Part shown: one piece after another, positions 62,333 to 64,000 of the stretch
How the letters are laid out: each line of letters starts with the position of its first letter
How positions within the stretch are numbered: position 1 is the stretch's first letter
Assembly (NCBI RefSeq): GCF_000004825.1
Contig: NW_008805071.1
Span: 806,001 to 870,000, forward strand
Length of the DNA: 64,000 bases
DNA from: Heterostelium album PN500
Lineage: Eukaryota; Evosea; Eumycetozoa; Acytosteliales; Acytosteliaceae
Reading direction: 5' to 3'
Program-made: the position numbers and the translations under genes
The notes under the pieces: generated by a model
The model's database searches: none
Seen by the model: the letters and a program-made list of their open reading frames with translations, nothing else
What the model was told of the DNA's origin: nothing

Positions 62333-63483
62333 CTATTGTTCAAGTCCGTGATAGTCTTCATCAAATAATCTTTCAACTTCAGATGGCTCAATAAATGCGC
62401 TGTTATGTCTTTCTTCTGAAACCTTTCTAGATTGAATTTTCTTGACATACTTGTTTGCTTTTAATGTCTTTTGGTTCATACGATTCTAAAAGTTAAAAGT
62501 AAAGTAAAGGTTGATTAATAATTAATTGATGAATAGATTGATTGATTTGATTTGATTAAAAACATACATCATTTGGTGAAACAAACTCTGGATTACTATA
62601 TAATACTTGACCACCGAAACCACCAGAGAAAATCTTTGAAATGTGGAGAATCATTCTTGGACCGATCTCAGTGAGAAGACGCTCTTGTTTCTTGAACTCG
62701 TGGTCGGAGATCTGGTAGTTACGGAACCAAATACGACCGTCTTGATAAAAGAATGCGAATACATGATCAAAGAATGGCTTACTCTTTACGTGTCCCTTTG
62801 GAGTACTGAAGATCTGTGTCAACAACTCCTTTGCCAACTGAAGGTGTGGTTGTCCATCGAATGTTGCATCGAAATGTAAAAATGGTCTACTTCCTTTCAA
62901 ACAATTACCTGTCATTTGTAATTCTTCCAATGTATGAACTACATATTTGATAATAATAATAAAAATTAAATAAATTATAAATTATAAATTGTTTTAATAT
63001 TAATATCTCAAAATAATAATCGAAAACTTAACTTTTGAAAAAAATTTACTTACCATTTGAAACACCGAATTTGATGGTTGGACCTAGTGGTGTCTTGGCC
63101 ATCCAGAGATAGAGATCGGTATGCTTACGAGAGTCAAAGAGAATGGCATAGTTGCAACTCTTCATCTCACAGGACTCGTTGATGAGTGAGAGTGACTTAC
63201 GATCGTCCAACTTTGACTCCTTCTTGGAGTGTGGGATGAGATCCAAGAGGTCACCCATAAGATGTCTATTCTTTGGACTGATACCACGTGTAGACATAAC
63301 GAGAACACGCTTCTTTATAAATATACTATCATCTTCCTTAACTTGTGGTGTAGTTGCTGCAGCAACTCTGCTTGTACTCTTATTATTTTCATTCTTTTGT
63401 TTCTTTACACTTTTATTATTGTTTTCATTTTTCTCTCTTTTTGAATCCTCTTCGGCAATCTTTCTTTTTATTGATTCTTTCAT
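62333..63483 (-). CDS. brx1: Ribosome biogenesis protein BRX1 homologue (317 aa)
   Basis: Exons are 63054-63483, 62568-62938 and 62333-62485 (954 nt, in phase). A Lys-rich N-terminus is followed by the Brix domain: RVLVMSTRGISPKNRHLMGD, LEELQMTGNCLKGSRP, HVKSKPFFDHVFAFFYQDGR and IWFRNYQISD. The C-terminal part has GPRMILHISKIFSGGFGGQVLY. These are the hallmarks of BRX1, a nucleolar factor for 60S subunit assembly and 27S pre-rRNA processing. Length is close to the family norm of about 290-350 aa. It is divergent from the HSP10 gene across 285 bp. Confidence 0.95.
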
Positions 63484-63768
63484 TCTCTAATAATATATAA
63501 ATAATATAAATTTTTAATATAATAAAAAAAAATAATAATTTTAGTTATTTATTATCAAAAAAAAGAGTCGTTCGTCAAAATAAAAATAAAAAAAGAAAAA
63601 AATTAAAAATAATAAAAAAAAAAAAAGGAAAAAACGAAATTTTGGATGAGACATTGATTGTGTGGGTGTCAAGTGTGCATGATTTTTTGAACTGATTTTG
63701 AACATGATAAACTAATTGATTTGATCAGTTTGATTATTTTTTTTTTTAATTAAATATATTATATAAAG

Positions 63769-64000
63769 ATGTCTGTAGGTATATATATATATATATATTT
63801 GAATATTTTAGTTATGAGAACTATGATTTAACTAATATTTGTTTAAATTTGAAATAATACAATGATAATATATATTAGTTTAAAAAGTTCATTCCATTGT
63901 TGGATCGTGTTTTAGTTGAACGTTTGTCTGGACCAACACAAACAGCAGGTGGTATTTTGTTTGCCACAAAGCAAGGGACCATCAAATCACGCTCGTGTCA
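63769..64000 (+). CDS. GroES/HSP10 co-chaperonin, 5' part (runs off the window)
   Basis: Exon 1 is only 63769-63774 (ATG TCT). A GTAGGT donor and an acceptor at 63877-63878 define a 104-bp intron, and exon 2 starts at 63879. The protein starts MSFKKFIPLLDRVLVERL and continues SGPTQTAGGILF, the typical GroES beta-barrel start and mobile loop. HSP10 caps the mitochondrial HSP60 folding chamber. Near the end, a run of three A at 63984-63986 seems one base too long; with one fewer the reading continues INHARV, as the family expects. The gene continues beyond 64000. Confidence 0.85.

Overview
This window is nuclear DNA of a dictyostelid social amoeba. The evidence is AT-rich intergenic DNA, short 65-220 bp introns that mostly start GTATGT or GTAAGT, Asn/Gln/Thr homopolymer runs inside proteins, and a large content of IPT/TIG-domain surface proteins. 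Coding GC is higher than expected for D. discoideum, so another dictyostelid lineage is likely; the species cannot be fixed from sequence alone.

The left 47 kb is dominated by two giant paralogous genes, both on the minus strand. Gene A (189-23348) has 7 exons and about 7,513 codons. Gene B (28837-46963) has 8 exons and about 5,864 codons. Both encode a signal peptide, a long array of IPT/TIG immunoglobulin-like repeats, a DNase II-like domain whose catalytic histidines are replaced, a degenerate metallopeptidase-like segment, more IPT/TIG repeats and a long Thr/Ser mucin-like tail. A ends in an SdrD/Cna-B-like domain. B carries a silk-like (Gly-Ala)20 block and Ala-Ser-Gly-Thr repeats. Neither has a recognisable membrane anchor, so both are probably secreted matrix or surface-coat proteins. 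These two genes are the novel system in the window. A MYND-RhoGAP gene (24644-27353) lies between them.

The right part (48.3-64 kb) is ordinary dense gene space: a TPR protein, an RluA-type pseudouridine synthase, splicing factor SF3B4, a double-CDGSH iron-sulfur protein with a C-terminal membrane segment, a PH-PH-FHA protein, a Tgr-like IPT/TIG transmembrane protein, the ribosome biogenesis factor BRX1, and the start of a GroES/HSP10 co-chaperonin.

The exon models come from matching donor and acceptor sites and from phase arithmetic. Seven reading-frame breaks are single-base gains in short homopolymers (one in A, five in B, one in HSP10), and one is a single-base loss (RhoGAP gene). After discounting them, A, B and the RhoGAP gene add up to whole codons, so sequencing or assembly error is the likeliest cause. 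No tRNA, rRNA, CRISPR array or transposon was recognised.
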